The position numbers and the translations under genes were made by a program. Positions 1-12,498 of a stretch of 64,000 nucleotides of DNA are shown piece by piece. A model generated the notes under the pieces. The model saw only the letters and a program-made list of their open reading frames with translations. It was not told the origin of the DNA and did no database searches. The number at the start of each line of letters is the position of its first letter. The first letter of the stretch is position 1. The DNA comes from Centrapalus pauciflorus. Lineage: Eukaryota; Streptophyta; Magnoliopsida; Asterales; Asteraceae. The DNA is taken from the NCBI GenBank assembly GCA_020465985.1, contig JAANYP010000825.1, positions 641,501-705,500 on the forward strand, given 5' to 3'.

Positions 1-3000
1 GGAGATGGGTTCGTGGAGGTGGAGCGGGCAAAGGTACCAGACACGGGCATGGCACGTGTGAACATGAGTATGGGACTAGAAGCGTGTGAAGAGGAGTGCA
101 TGAGGGATTGCACGTGTGTGGGATATGCATCAGCTGATGTGAATATTAATAATAGCGGAGGAGGAAGAGGGTGTATTAGATGGTTCGGAGAGATGATTGA
201 TGCAAGGACGTTTTCAGATGGGGGCCAGTCTTTATATATCCGGGTGGATGCAGATGAATTAGGTGCGTACGCCTTCAATGCTCTTTTATTTATTTAATAA
301 ATCACTTTTATTCTACATGTTACATTATTTTATATTTAATTTTTTTAATCTTAGTAATTAATGAATCATTTTCTTTGTTGCTTACACGATTCATTTGTTT
401 GTTTATTATTAATTATTCATAATCAGCTAGTCCTTGACTTTCAAACTTATATTGTCTTGGTCGTTAATGTTTTTCTTATTTTATTTTAAAACAAAATGCA
501 TTGATATGAAACCAATAATTCAGATATTTTAATTAAATTATTTGTTAAATCAATAATTAAATGAAAATAAATTGTAAATTCTATAAATATGATTAATAAA
601 CAGTTATCCTGACACCGTGTCATCACTTACTATTGTCATGTTTGTTAATTTATGTTTTCTTGATCTATAGCTAATTCATATCTAAGCTAATTTAATTAAA
701 CCATATCCAATCAAATCTGAATTTTAACTAAATCTTATCAAACATAAAACTATATTTTGAACTATAATTAATATATAATTTATTAATTTGTTACAAGTAT
801 TATATAAATTTGTTACCATATTCTTAAATTTTGCCCTACAAATTTTATGAAATTTTTTTTATCCATAATATACATGGGCTTATAGACAATACCATAAAAA
901 AACAAAACGATTTTATGCTAAGCGTGGGGAGTGGTCTGAAGCTCTACACGTGACATATCATATCATATGTCATATTAGTTTCAGATCAATTTAATCACTC
1001 TCCTCTATTCCATATCAAGGAGGTGTTTGGATTTGTGTTTAAGAAAATGCTGCAGTTGTTTTTGAAACTAATAATCAGATAATAGCTGTAACAAAAAGTA
1101 CTGCCGAAATTTATGTGATTGGTTTAGTTTCTACAGTTTGTCATCACAATTATCAAATAATCAACTTTTAAAGTGTTTGGATTAGTGTTTTAACTTATAA
1201 AACAACCAAATACTCACTTATTAAGTAAACAAGCTACATTTTTTAATTTATGAAAAAATGTGGTAAAGTTAATTTTAAACGCACATAATCACTTATTAAT
1301 GAATGCATTCCTAACACCTTAAAATATTTATTTACGTTATTGTAACGTAATACCTTAATAATCCTTATCATAACGCAAAACCAAACACTCCACTCAAGGA
1401 GATATATTTTGCATCCCACCCCAAAAGCATTTTCATTTTTTATCATTAAAGTACATTATTAATTAATCAAACTTAATAATTCATGAAAAACAATATATTA
1501 CAATACTATCACTAAAAATAGAATACATAAAATATTTATAAAAAAACTTGAAATTAAAAATTACGCCGGGATTAAAAGTTCGTCACACAATCCCAACAAG
1601 CCGCTATTTTCTAGTTTCTTTAATCTTGTTGGGATGGATCCATCCATTTTATTAGTCCAAAATCAAATTGAACAAAACCTATAACGAAAGCCAGAAAATA
1701 TTATCACCGAGAACAGGATCTGATGGTACCGATACCAACTTGGTTAAGTCTTAATTTTTTTTTATTTTTACAATGAAAAAATAATCAATCGAACAGAAAA
1801 AGAAAATTATTTAAGTAGCACTTTGGGTTCAGATCCAATTTCAGTTTCGTTTGATGGGTTTTTAGTCTAGTTTTAAGTAGTACACACCTTTTGGTGTAAC
1901 TCTTTAAAATAGTTGTGGTTTTGTGGATTGATGATATATATATATTGTTAGTTTATGACGGGACATCTTTTAATAGCATGTCCATTTATTATCTATCATT
2001 GATAGTTTGATACCATTATATTAAAGACTTTGGCAGTAATTAAAAAGAATTTTAGAAAAAAATATATATAAAAGGTCTTTTCTAACATTATTGTTTTAAA
2101 TAAAATATCGAATGTGGTGTACGTGTCATCAGGGGCGGACCTACGTGTACCTTAGGGGTAGCCCGTGCTACCGGTGAGTTGAACGGAGGCAGTGTAGGTA
2201 TCTTAGAGTATTCAATCGTGCTACCGGTGGAAACATATATGTGCCACCAATCGTTGATCAAAATATTAAAATCTTTAAGATTGATGGGATAAAAGTCAAG
2301 TTTGTATATAAATGGGTTGAATGGAAATGAAACTCCGTCGCCGGCGACCAGTGAAATAAAAGAAGAAAGAAGAAGAGGACTATAATATGAGGAAGAAACG
2401 TCATGAGGAAGAAACACCTTTTAAATAAGGTGGGACCCACCTGTACATTTTTAATTTTATAGCCTATAAATCAGTATAGCCTAACTAATAAATAGTACTG
2501 AAATGAAAAAGATAAATTTTATTCTCAATAATTATTAACTTAATATATTTAACTTGCATATTTATATTAATCTCAAATTTCATTACCTTACTTAATATCT
2601 TTATTTCTTTTAATTTTGTAATTTTTTTAAATCGTGATGATATTTGGGCTTGTGATTTTTAATACTAATAATAATAATTAATTAATTGTTACTCATAAAT
2701 CTTTTCTTAATAAACTAAATATTATTCATATAAAATTTTAGTTTATTTGATATCTAAGGATTATTTATGCAAGTTTAAACTAAATATACTCATTTGTTGG
2801 ATCGACCCAGTCGATTTACTCAATAAAATTATCGAGCCGAATACACGATAAAAATCGTGCAACCGGTGACCTTAGAACCTGAGTCCGCCACTGCGTGTCA
2901 TATGTTAATTTATTAATTTATGGATCGACTATATGTTTGTAATTATTAATTAGTTAAGAGCTTGACTTAATGTTAAAGCTATTTTACGTTTACTATCATT

Positions 3001-6000
3001 TTAATGACATTTAACAGATAATTATTATATGAGGTGAGTTTAATGGAGAACCTCTATGCGTCGAAGATTCTTGGAGAACCACAATGCATCACGTAGAAAT
3101 CGATGCATCACACGTGAATTTGGTGCATCACGTGGAAATAATGATGCATCACAGGGGGTTTGTGATGCATTTGTGGTGGTGCATGGAGGTTCTTCAAGAT
3201 TTTTCGATGCATGAGGGTTCTCCATTGAACCCCCTCCGTTATTATATACAGTCAGCTGGAAGGATCAGCTGGAAGGATTTAGTTGTGGTCATAAATTGTT
3301 GAGTGCCGGCCTTTGATTTGATCTTCAAAGTCATCTACTTCACTACTTTGGCTACAAACATTTATTGATAGGCTACTTCTAATTGGTTGCCATCATAAAT
3401 TATGAATTTATTTTTTATTTTTATAAATTTTTAAGAAATTATAATATTTTCGTATGATTCTTTTTCCCAGATGATCGAGTCGGTGATTGTAAAAAATTAA
3501 ATATATAATAGGATTAAAACTGAAAAAAGTTTAGTAATTTTACATAATTGATAAGTGACTAAACTAATTGCAACATTTATTGACAACAACAACATCGTTT
3601 TTTTATGCTAAATTTATATTCAATCTTTTATTTTATTAAATATCAGTTCATGCTAAGAAAACAATATAAATATAAGAAAATTCAATACTACTGCTATATG
3701 CATAAACAAAGATATGGAAAAAACACAACCCGATCTAGTTGCATGCATCAAACTAGTTGTTCCCAACGAACAAAAACGAATCACTTGTCCAGTTGAGAAG
3801 CTACAAATTCTATGTTGTAATGTCGAAGTTTACAAATTAAAATATCGTTAATCCTCTTCTGGCTCCCTATCAATATTGCATATTATATATATAAACAACA
3901 AAACTTGATGAAATAAATTTCAGATCTCCATTGTCAAATTGGAGGAATTTTGGCAATATGCAGGACCAAAGGATTCATTTCTTTGTCCAAAATTGAAGCA
4001 TTCCATTGTCCAAATCGATTATGGGAAAGAGGGCAGTGGTGCAGCGATGACAGCAAAGCAGGGAGATGGACAGTGGTGTTGGGAGAGGCAGCTAGCGGTT
4101 GAGGGGGATGGCGTTTAGCAGCTGGATAGGGAGGGGGCCATTCAACGGCAAGGGTGGGGGGATGGGGAGGGGAGAGTGAGTGAGTGAAGATCGAAGAGGA
4201 GAGCCCTATGGAGGTTTAGGGTTTCTGTGAAAGTATTTTTCTATATTCAATTGATTTACAATGGGAGACTATATATAGCCGAGATGTACAATTGAGTAGA
4301 AGGTAATCTAGGAGCTAAATTAGCTACTTGCTATATTAGAATAGGCTATAATTCAGGATATATATGAGCTGTACATTTGCCTTATATAACAATAATTAAA
4401 TTAAATAATATATTTATTCTTGGGTTGTAATACGCCCCCGCAAGATGGAGGATCCATCGGAGACTCCAATCTTGGAACGCAGACGAAGAAACGTGCTTCG
4501 GCCAAGAGGCTTGGTGAGTGCATCTGCAAGCTGATCATTTGAGTTTATGTGAAGAACTTTCAAGGAGCCATCGGCTACTTTCTCACGTACAAAATGATAG
4601 TCCAAGGCCACGTGCTTCATGCGTGAGTGATAAACTGGATTAGCACATAAATAAGTGGCACCTGTATTATCACAAAAAAGTGTAGGTGGTGAGGACTGTT
4701 TGACACCAAGGTCAGTGAGCAAGTGTTGAACCCACGACACTTCAGCTGCTGCATTTGCTAAAGCTTTGTATTCTGCTTCAGTGGAGGACCGTGAGACTGA
4801 TTTTTGACGAGCTCATTTCCATGAAATAATGTTGGAGCCTAAATAAAGGATGTAGGCTGTGGTAGAACGGCCTCCATTTAAGATACCTCCCCAATCAGAA
4901 TCAGAGAAGGCTTGGAGATGAAGCGAGGAACCTCGTTTAAGATATAACCCATGGTGTATGGTACCCTTTAAATAGCGTAACACCCGTTTCAATGCCTGCC
5001 AATGAATCTCCGAAGGAGAGTGCATAAATTGAGCTAACCGATTAACAGCAAAGGATACATCCGGCCTTGTGAAGGCCAAGTATTGCAAGGAACCCACCAG
5101 CTTCCGATATGGTGTTGGATCCACACTCGGTGACCCGTCCATGGGGTTGAGAACTATAGAAGATTGTAATGGAGTAGCCACTTCTTTAGCACCATCCATA
5201 CGAAACTGAGTTAGGAGATCTTCGATATGACGGTGTTGGGATAAAAATAGACCATTGTAGGTAGGGATAACTTCAATGCCAAGAAAATGGTGTAGGGGAC
5301 CCAAGTCTTTGATGGAGAAACGAGTTGCTAAGATGCTAATGAAATGGTCAAGAAAGACATTATTATTACCTGTGAGAACGATATCATCGACATATACCAT
5401 AAAATAGCACACGATCGTATCATGATTATAGATAAAAAGAGATGCATCAGCTCGTGATTTTCGAAAGCCACAAGTTAGAAGGAAGGAAGTCAATTCCATG
5501 TACCATGCACGTGGTGCTTGTTTCAAGCCATAAAGGGATTTTCGGAGTTTGCAAATATGGGAGGGAAATTGAGGGTGAGTGAATCCAGGTGGTTGGGTCA
5601 TGAAGACATTCTCATGAAGAGTCCCATGAAGGAATGCATTGTTCACATCAAGCTGGCGTAGAGTCCAATTGTGAGAAAGGGCTAAGGATAGAATGAGGCG
5701 AATGGTCACGGGTTTGGCAACTGGACTGAAAATATCAAAATAATCCTTCCCATACTGTTGTAGAAAGCCTTTGGCGACCAAACGGGCCTTGTATCTTGAA
5801 ATTGTACCATCTGGATTGCGTTTAACCCTGAAAACCCATTTGCAGCCAATTGGATTATGGTTGTCAGGTGGTACTAATTCCCAAGTCCCATTTTGCATGA
5901 GAGCATTAAATTCTTGATCCATTGCTTGACGCCACTTCGGGTCTTTGAGAGCTTGGTGATGGGTACGAGGTTCAATGGTCGTAGGAATTGGGTGAAGGGT

Positions 6001-9000
6001 TGTGATGTTGATGAAAGCGTCATTGAAGTATTTAGAGTTTCGTTTTCTGGTGCGCACAGGCTGGGGGGTTGGAAGGGGTGTGGGAGTAACAGGAGAAGGA
6101 GAGGGGGAAACGATATTTGGTGTGAAGTTTGAATCAGGGGCGGATAGTGTAGGAGATGCATGAGGGGAGACAGGAGAGGAGGGTGGTTCTTGGGTTGGGT
6201 GGTGAGGTGGGGAGGTGAGAGAGGGAGAAGGTTGTGGTGTATTGGAATGGAGAGGGGTGGTAGGTTGTGGTGTGGGTGGTACCGGCTTTGTTTTGCGCCT
6301 GGAGTATGTTAAGCGAAAATTAGGAGTTTGGAGTGGTGTAGAGGCTGGTATGGAAGAAGAAGGATGACAAATGGGGGGGGGGGGTGGTAGTAGTGGTGTC
6401 GGTGGTGGGTGAAGGTGATGATGGGGTATGAGTTGAAGTAGTGGTAGTAGGGTTCGGGGTATCGGTTGAAGTGGTAGTATTATTGTCGGTGGTGTTTGAA
6501 TGTGACTGAGGAATGAGGTGCGGTTTAGGTGATGATGTACAGGTTATGAGGAAATTATCAGGCGTAGGCAAGGTATTATTAAAGTCGGTTAGAGAAGGGT
6601 ATTGTCTTTCAACAAACTGAACATGGCGGGAGTGATACAATCGATGAGTGGTCGGATCATAACATTTGTAGGCTGATTTGGAGGTGGAATATCCGAGGAA
6701 GAGACATGGAGTAGAGCGTGGTTGAAGCTTGGAGGTGGTGTAAGGTCGCAACCATGGATAGCACAAACAACCAAAGGGTTTAAGTTTGGTGTAGTTAGGA
6801 GGTTGACCGAAGAGATGTTGATAAGGAGTGTGGTTGTTGAGAATAGGTGTTGGCAGCCTATTGATCAAATAAGCGGCAGTTTGAAAGGCATGTGACCAGA
6901 AGGTTAAGGGAAGTTTGGCATGATGCAGGAGAGCGAGACCCGTTTCAACTATGTGTCGATGGCGCCGTTCAGCAACACCATTTTGCTCAGGTGTATGAGG
7001 TGGAGTGGTGTAATGAGAAATACCATGTGCTTTTAGGAAGGGTAGAAGACCTAGGTATTCTCCACCATTGTCTGTGAAGATAGATACAAGCGGGGTTTGG
7101 AAGAATTTTTCAACCAGTAGTTTGAACTGGGGAAATAAAGTGGCAACTTCAGATTTCTTCTTCATTGGATAGAGCCACACATATTTTGAGAAATAGTCCA
7201 CAAAAATTACATAATAAGTGAAATGATCAATAGAACGTTGTACAGGACCCCACACATCAGAATATATCAGTTGTAATGGTTTTGTAACAACAAAAGAGTT
7301 TGAGCCAAAGGGTAACTTATGACTTTTATTAATTGAACAAGATGGACAGTGCATATCAGAAAGATTGAAATTAAGTCCTAAGTTTGAAAGAAGGGACTTG
7401 AAAACTTTGGTGGATGGATGACCAAAGGTATGATGCCATTGAAGAGTGAAGAATTGGTGGTTACATTCAGTTGCAATGTGGATGGTAGCTTGGCATAATA
7501 GACATCTTCAAAGTTCTCCCCCCGCATTAGACACGCCCCCGTGCGAAGATCCTTCACAAGAAAATAAGATGGAAAAAATTCAACAGAAACCCGGTTAGTC
7601 TTGCATAATTTAGCCACTGAAATAAGATTCCGTTGTAAGTGTGGAACACATAACACATGAGGTAAATTTAGAGTCTTGAGTGGTGTGTCAATGTGTTTAG
7701 AACCAACATGTGAAATTTTTAGACTGTTACCGTTCCCGAGAATGATTTCATCGGGTCCACCATAGTCCGAGACATTTTGGAGTGTGGAGCGATCACCGGT
7801 GACATGGTTGGAAGCACCGCTGTCAAAAAGCCAGGACGGTGAAAGAGAAGGTGAGGCAGCTGTAGTGACATTGGCCACTGGAGCATTTGTCTGGGGTGTG
7901 TTGATGGTGACGTTGTTTTCTCGTAAGAACCGAGATAGCTTGCGACAATCACGAGTCATATGGCCTGGAATATTGCAGAACTGACAGAAGGAATCCGACC
8001 TGTTTTGGCGATTTCCTCCAGAAGCTGAAGAAGAAGACCATTGACTGCGATTGGTTTGACTACGGTGCTGACTGGAGAAGCGATTGTTAGCACTACGGTG
8101 CTGATTGAAACCAGTTGATCGCCCTGAGTGTCGGTTGGACTGTTTTGCAGTGTAATTGGCACTGGTTAGCACAGGTTCAGTGGCAGCAATTTGTTCTTTG
8201 AGAGCTCGCTCAAAATCAGTGAGTTTGTCAAATAGTTCCGAGTAAGACAGTGGTGTTTCACGTACTTTGATAGCAGCAACAATGGTACCATAGTCATCAC
8301 CAAGTTGTGATAAAATATGAACAAGTAAGTCTTCTTCTGTAACGGGACTTTGTGCAAGTGCTAAATCATCAGCAAGAGCTCTCATATCTCGAAGATATTC
8401 AGCTATTGAACGAGTACCTTTCGGATTGTTGACAAGTTTAGACTTGAGGGAGATGATGCGTGACCTAGACGTACTGGCAAAGCTGGCATTGAGTCGTTCC
8501 CAAGCATCCCGCGAGGTAGTAGCTGATGAGATTAGAGGTTGAATTGAGTCTGAGCAGCAGCCGAGAATGGCACTGATTATTATTTGATATTGGCGATACC
8601 AGGGAAGAAATGCCGGATTCGGCTTCGAACCATCTTTGTCATCGAGAAATTGTTTTGGTGGCTGTTGATTTCCAGTGATGAACACATCGAGTTCAAGCCC
8701 GATTAGGGTTGATTCCACTTGACGACGCCAAACTGGGAAGTTGTTGGCGGTGAGTTTGATCGGAAATGAGTTGCTGCGGTGATTTGGATTGTGGTGGTTG
8801 ATGCCATCAGAAGCGTAGGAAGAAGAACAGTGGAGGATCGGCTCTTTAGAGCAATTGCAGCTCTGATACCATATGGAGGTTTAGGGTTTCTGTGAAAGTA
8901 TTTTTCTATATTCAATTGATTTACAATGGGAGACTATATATAGCCGAGATGTACAATTGAGTAGAAGGTAATCTAGGAGCTAAATTAGCTACTTGCTATA

Positions 9001-12000
9001 TTAGAATAGGCTATAATTCAGGATATATATGAGCTGTACATTTGCCTTATATAACAATAATTAAATTAAATAATATATTTATTCTTGGGTTGTAATAAGC
9101 CCGAGAGGCGTGCCTATTTTCCTTTATTGATCAGGAATAAGTAAAAAATTTTGACCAACACAATTAAGAAGCATCTAATTAATAAGTGAAAATAACTATG
9201 TATTACTTCATTCAAAGAACATGGAATTGTAAAGAATATATGCCTCCTTTAATTACAACTTAAAAAATTAAGGTTAACACAAAACCTCAAATGGTGCAGG
9301 CAAAAAAAAAAGTGATACATGGAATTATAAAGAATGGAATTGACTAGATTTACAAGCTTTTTGCATATTGTCACGAGAGTGTTGATTCTCAATGAAATGA
9401 GTGGAGAATTGAGTTTTTTATTTCTTTGATCACATCCTTATATAAACATAGAGTGAAGCAAAAAATATTAAATGATAAGGAAAGTTTTATAGTTTTTCCT
9501 TCATTTTCTATATCAATCTATAATTCTGTGTAACTATCATTGCTTAAAAAAGCTTGTAAACATAGACAAATTTATTTTTTACAATTTCTCGTACCAAACA
9601 CCCTTAATCTCTTTCATCTACTACTACAAGGCTAACTTTGTTATTCCTAGATTTCTCTAGACAAGCTTATTATCATAAATATTTCATTCTTTGCTGTCTT
9701 CGTCTCTGCTCTTTTTTGACAAGATTGTGTGTTTCTTATCTTTTATTTAGCACTATGCCTTTGACTCCAATCTTTGTGGTATATATACTGGTATTAGGTT
9801 ATCATGTAGCTGTGATCCACTCTTCAATATGACAGCAAACACAAAGAGGTCTTGATCTTGAATAGAGACCTGGAGGTGGTCTGAAATTTTTGGTGTTTCC
9901 TTCTCAAAAGTGACAAAAGCATCTCCTTTTACTTTTAAGAGTTGGACTTGAAGAGTCTCTAAAAATGATCTATTTGAATTTTTTTTTTTTTTTTTGTGTT
10001 TATGTATTTTTCACTTTGACCAAGGTTCGTTATGTCTAATATTCTACAGTATCATTTTAAATATATGGATGGATGTAGGGAGAATACAATCAAAGTTAAG
10101 AATTAGCGAGAATGAATAGTAATTTGACAAGTAATCAAACTATATATATACTTGTAATCGTCAGTGGTATATAATAGGTAAAGCACAGATTGTGTGGGTA
10201 ACAACCAGTAACCATGCTTACGTGTCAATCATGATTTTTCTTCATTCTCACAATTAATTACATTCTTACTAGATCCTTGTATCAAACCATGTCTGTGTAG
10301 AAAAGTAAGCCCAAACTAACTTGATTGTGTTTACTGTCATTAGTGGCAGATATTAAAGTTACTTAGTTGGTAGTTAAGGTGGTTAATGATAGTTATGTTG
10401 GGTAGGTAGTTTTTTTGGGAATAAGAAGACGATATAAACGGCTATGTAATCTCTGTTTATAGTGTGAAATAAGAAGACAAATTATAGAGGCTGATTATTG
10501 TTGTGGTTCTTCTAATTTCTCCAACAGCTTGGTTCTCATCAAAACCAACCCTATAGCTATGTATAGAGTGTGTACCTTGAGATGCAAAAGGTTGTAATGC
10601 GATTAGAAAACAAGAGTCCTTAAAATGTCGGTAAAACTGGATCCACATAACATTCGTATTCATTGAATTATGTCTAATCAAATAACATATATAGTGTGTT
10701 ATACCACTTCATGTGTCCCTTTTTTCCCCAAAAAAATAAAAACTTAGTGGTGAACTTGGCAACTTGCAACATGGTTGCGAACCTCTTTGATGTTGCCAAA
10801 TATTTATGGAATGGTTAATGACTTGCAATGTATTTCAGCCAAGAATTCAGCAAAGAAGACCAAGAACTCTCATAAAAGCCCATTTCTTGTCATCGGAGTT
10901 CCAGTTATCGCGGCAGGGTTTCTAATTTCTGCTTGCATTTGTTGTTACATAAGGAAGAAGAAAGGTATGTCTTTGGTTTGACTGATACCATACATATATA
11001 TATGGTTTATGCTAATGTGTACTTGTTTGTTTTCTGTTTACAGCCAATCAAAGAGAAGAAGTTGGGTTCAGTTTTCGTAATAGCTTAAAATCCTTGAAAG
11101 GGTCTTTCACAGATAAGGATGTTGGTGAAAATGTTGATTTACATGTGTTCAATCTGAGCACAATAGCTTCAGCAACTGATAATTTCTCCCCTTCAAACAA
11201 GCTTGGAGAAGGTGGCTTCGGCTCAGTTTTTAAGGTGGTATCTTTCAATTGATCATGACCTAGCCTTTGCTCAGTTTATGAAGTCTGGTAGATTATGATG
11301 TGGAAATTCTTCAGGGCAAGCTACTAAATGGACAAGAAATTGCTGTCAAAAGACTATCACAAACTTCTGGTCAAGGGATGCAAGAATTCAAGAATGAAGT
11401 AACTCTTATAGCAAAACTTCAACACAGGAATCTAGTTCGGCTTTTGGGATATTGTTTTCTTAAAGAAGAAAAGATGTTAATCTACGAATACTTACCAAAC
11501 AAAGGATTGGATTCTTTCATCTTTGGTTTGTTTTCAAACTCACAACTACTCCATATAATGCTACTTTACTAAAATTCTGTAATCTCTAATGTTCAATTTC
11601 ATGGTGTCCTAGATGAAGAAAAAAAGTCTCTTCTAGATTGGAAAACACGGTTTCAGATAATTCGAGGAATTGTTCGTGGATTATTATATCTTCATCACGA
11701 TTCAAGACTCAAGATCATCCACAGGGATCTAAAAGCAAGCAATGTTTTGCTAGATGCTGATTTAAACCCAAAGATTTCAGATTTCGGAATGGCAAAGATA
11801 TTTGGAGGGGATCAGGATGAAGCTAAAACACGTACAGTTGTTGGAACATAGTATGTTTTGATCTTAGCAAATAGCCATAATTTAGTTCTCTAAAGTTTCC
11901 CTCATTAATCTATATATCTAATGCATGAGGATGCAAAATGACTGCAGTGGGTATATGTCCCCGGAGTATGCAATGGAAGGCCTTTTTTCAGTGAAATCCG

Positions 12001-12498
12001 ATGTTTATAGCTTTGGGATTCTAGTTCTGGAGATTATCAGCGGCAGAAAAAACAATAGTTATTATCTGGAAAGCTCTGTTAACTTGATCGGCCATGTAAA
12101 TAACTAACTTTATGTTTTCTCGGTTTTTGTTTAATGAAAGATTTCATTCCAAAGTTTTGGTTATGTACGTTTCACAGGTATGGGAGTTGTGGAAACAAGA
12201 TAAGGCGTTGACGGTGGTTGATCCATCGTTGGAAGATGCATTTGATAAGGATGAAGTTCTATTATGTATCCATGTCGGGATCCTATGCGTTCAAGAATCA
12301 GCTACAGATCGACCAGCAATGACAGATGTAGCATATATGTTGAATAATCGCGAAACAAAACTTCCGTCTCCTAATCAACCAGCTTTTATCTTTCGGCAAT
12401 TGACTTATGGCAATGGCACGACCTCAACATCAGCATCTGCAAGTGGTGGAGTTGTCTCCGTCTACGATGAAACCATCACAATTGTTCAAGCTCGATGA
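1..12498 (+). CDS. G-type lectin S-receptor-like Ser/Thr protein kinase, 3' part (PAN, TM and kinase exons)
   Basis: Plasma-membrane receptor kinase; the N-terminal lectin and S-locus domains lie before base 1. Exons with consensus GT-AG sites: <1-262, 10839-10964, 11044-11234, 11315-11525, 11613-11850, 11948-12095, 12178-12498. Joined they give 498 in-frame codons ending in TGA. Residues 1-87 are a PAN/apple domain with its cysteine cluster (CEEECMRDCTC, GCIRWFG). About 103-125 is a transmembrane helix followed by the basic stop-transfer IRKKKG. The kinase follows: GEGGFG loop (about 184-189), AVK lysine (about 205), HRDLKASN, DFG, SPEYAMEG activation-segment end. All catalytic residues seen are present, so it should be an active kinase. 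The PAN-to-TM intron is phase 1 and 10,576 bp long, holding a copia element and MITEs; the other introns are about 80-100 bp. Resembles the Arabidopsis At1g11410/At1g61610 subgroup (recalled family knowledge). Ligand unknown. Confidence 0.9.
1018..1396. mobile_element. Probable MITE with GGAGTGTTTGG-type inverted ends
   Basis: The left end reads GGAGGTGTTTGG and the right end reads CCAAACACTCC, which are inverted. Both flanks carry TCAAG-like sequence, but no clean target duplication could be fixed. The inside is non-coding and AT-rich, with further copies of the GTGTTTGGATT motif near 1170-1190. Confidence 0.45.
2130..2893. mobile_element. Non-autonomous hAT element, 764 bp
   Basis: Bounded by an exact 8-bp target duplication CGTGTCAT (2122-2129 and 2894-2901). 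Ends are CAGGGGCGGAC and GTCCGCCACTG, imperfect inverted repeats typical of hAT elements. The motif GCTACCGGTG occurs twice near the left end. No transposase frame. Related to the copies at 13756-13906 and 38256-38894. Confidence 0.88.
3031..3238. mobile_element. Mutator-type MITE with long inverted repeats, 208 bp
   Basis: A 9-bp direct duplication TTATTATAT (3022-3030 and 3239-3247) flanks a foldback whose arms pair over about 60 bp; both arms contain AATGGAGAACC and then ATGC-TCGAA. The centre repeats the unit GATGCATCAC several times in both orientations. The 9-bp duplication fits a Mutator-like origin. Transcription would give a hairpin RNA. Confidence 0.8.
4207..4432 (-). repeat. Copia 3' LTR (226 bp)
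   Basis: Matches 8872-9097 along its whole length with no difference found by eye. Contains TATATATAG and TATATAA tracts that could act in transcription initiation. Confidence 0.93.
4414..8807 (-). pseudogene. Broken copia Gag-Pol polyprotein
   Basis: Reads down the minus strand. Gag begins near 8807, with a frame change near 8765. It continues with a CCHC zinc knuckle (CQFCNIPGHMTRDC, 7945-7986) and a protease FDSGAS motif (7811-7828). A second frame change falls near 7490, just before the pre-integrase domain. The integrase core follows (SDVWGP near 7256, TDNGGEY near 7070, EQNGVAERRH near 6975). A third frame change lies at a run of 12 C (plus-strand G, 6373-6384). RT with YVDD (near 5390) follows, then an in-frame TGA at 4813-4815 inside the RNase H linker, then SRSSTEAEY-type RNase H. 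At least four lesions prevent a full polyprotein. Base-call errors could explain the homopolymer one. Confidence 0.9.
4433..4442 (-). promoter_or_regulatory. Copia polypurine tract
   Basis: On the minus strand GCGGGGGCG lies directly before the 3' LTR, where plus-strand DNA synthesis is primed in LTR retrotransposons. The tract is short and not purely purine. Confidence 0.6.
8860..8871 (-). promoter_or_regulatory. Copia primer-binding site (initiator Met tRNA)
   Basis: Minus strand TGGTATCAGAGC begins at the base next to the 5' LTR and is complementary to the CCA end of plant initiator-Met tRNA, the usual copia primer. Confidence 0.92.
8872..9097 (-). repeat. Copia 5' LTR (226 bp)
   Basis: Direct repeat of 4207-4432 and the promoter-bearing copy for the minus-strand element. 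Confidence 0.93.

Larger units (their letters stand above)
4207..9097 (-). mobile_element. Ty1/copia LTR retrotransposon, 4891 bp, recent insertion
   Basis: A 5-bp target duplication AGCCC (4202-4206 and 9098-9102) flanks two 226-bp LTRs (4207-4432 and 8872-9097) that look identical by eye. The LTR ends are TAT...ATA rather than the usual TG...CA. On the minus strand a primer-binding site complementary to the 3' end of plant initiator-Met tRNA abuts the 5' LTR, and a short purine tract precedes the 3' LTR. Domain order Gag, protease, integrase, RT, RNase H is the copia order. Size suggests the Ale-like group, which is inference. It lies antisense to the receptor kinase inside its big intron. 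Confidence 0.95.
263..10838 (+). other. 10.6 kb intron of the receptor-kinase gene
   Basis: Donor GTGCGT at 263 and acceptor TTTCAG ending at 10838 join GAA TTA G to CC AAG and restore an expected PAN-to-juxtamembrane sequence (DADELAKNSA). The intron holds a likely MITE (1018-1396), an hAT MITE (2130-2893), a Mutator-type MITE (3031-3238) and a copia element (4207-9097). The stretches 263-1017, 1397-2129, 3239-4206 and 9103-10838 are AT-rich; I see no host gene in them. 3950-4206 is unusually G-rich and unrecognised. Confidence 0.85.

Noticed and set aside
10457..10681. 74-codon minus-strand frame in the receptor-kinase intron
   Set aside because: No recognisable domain, no splice context and no support beyond being open.
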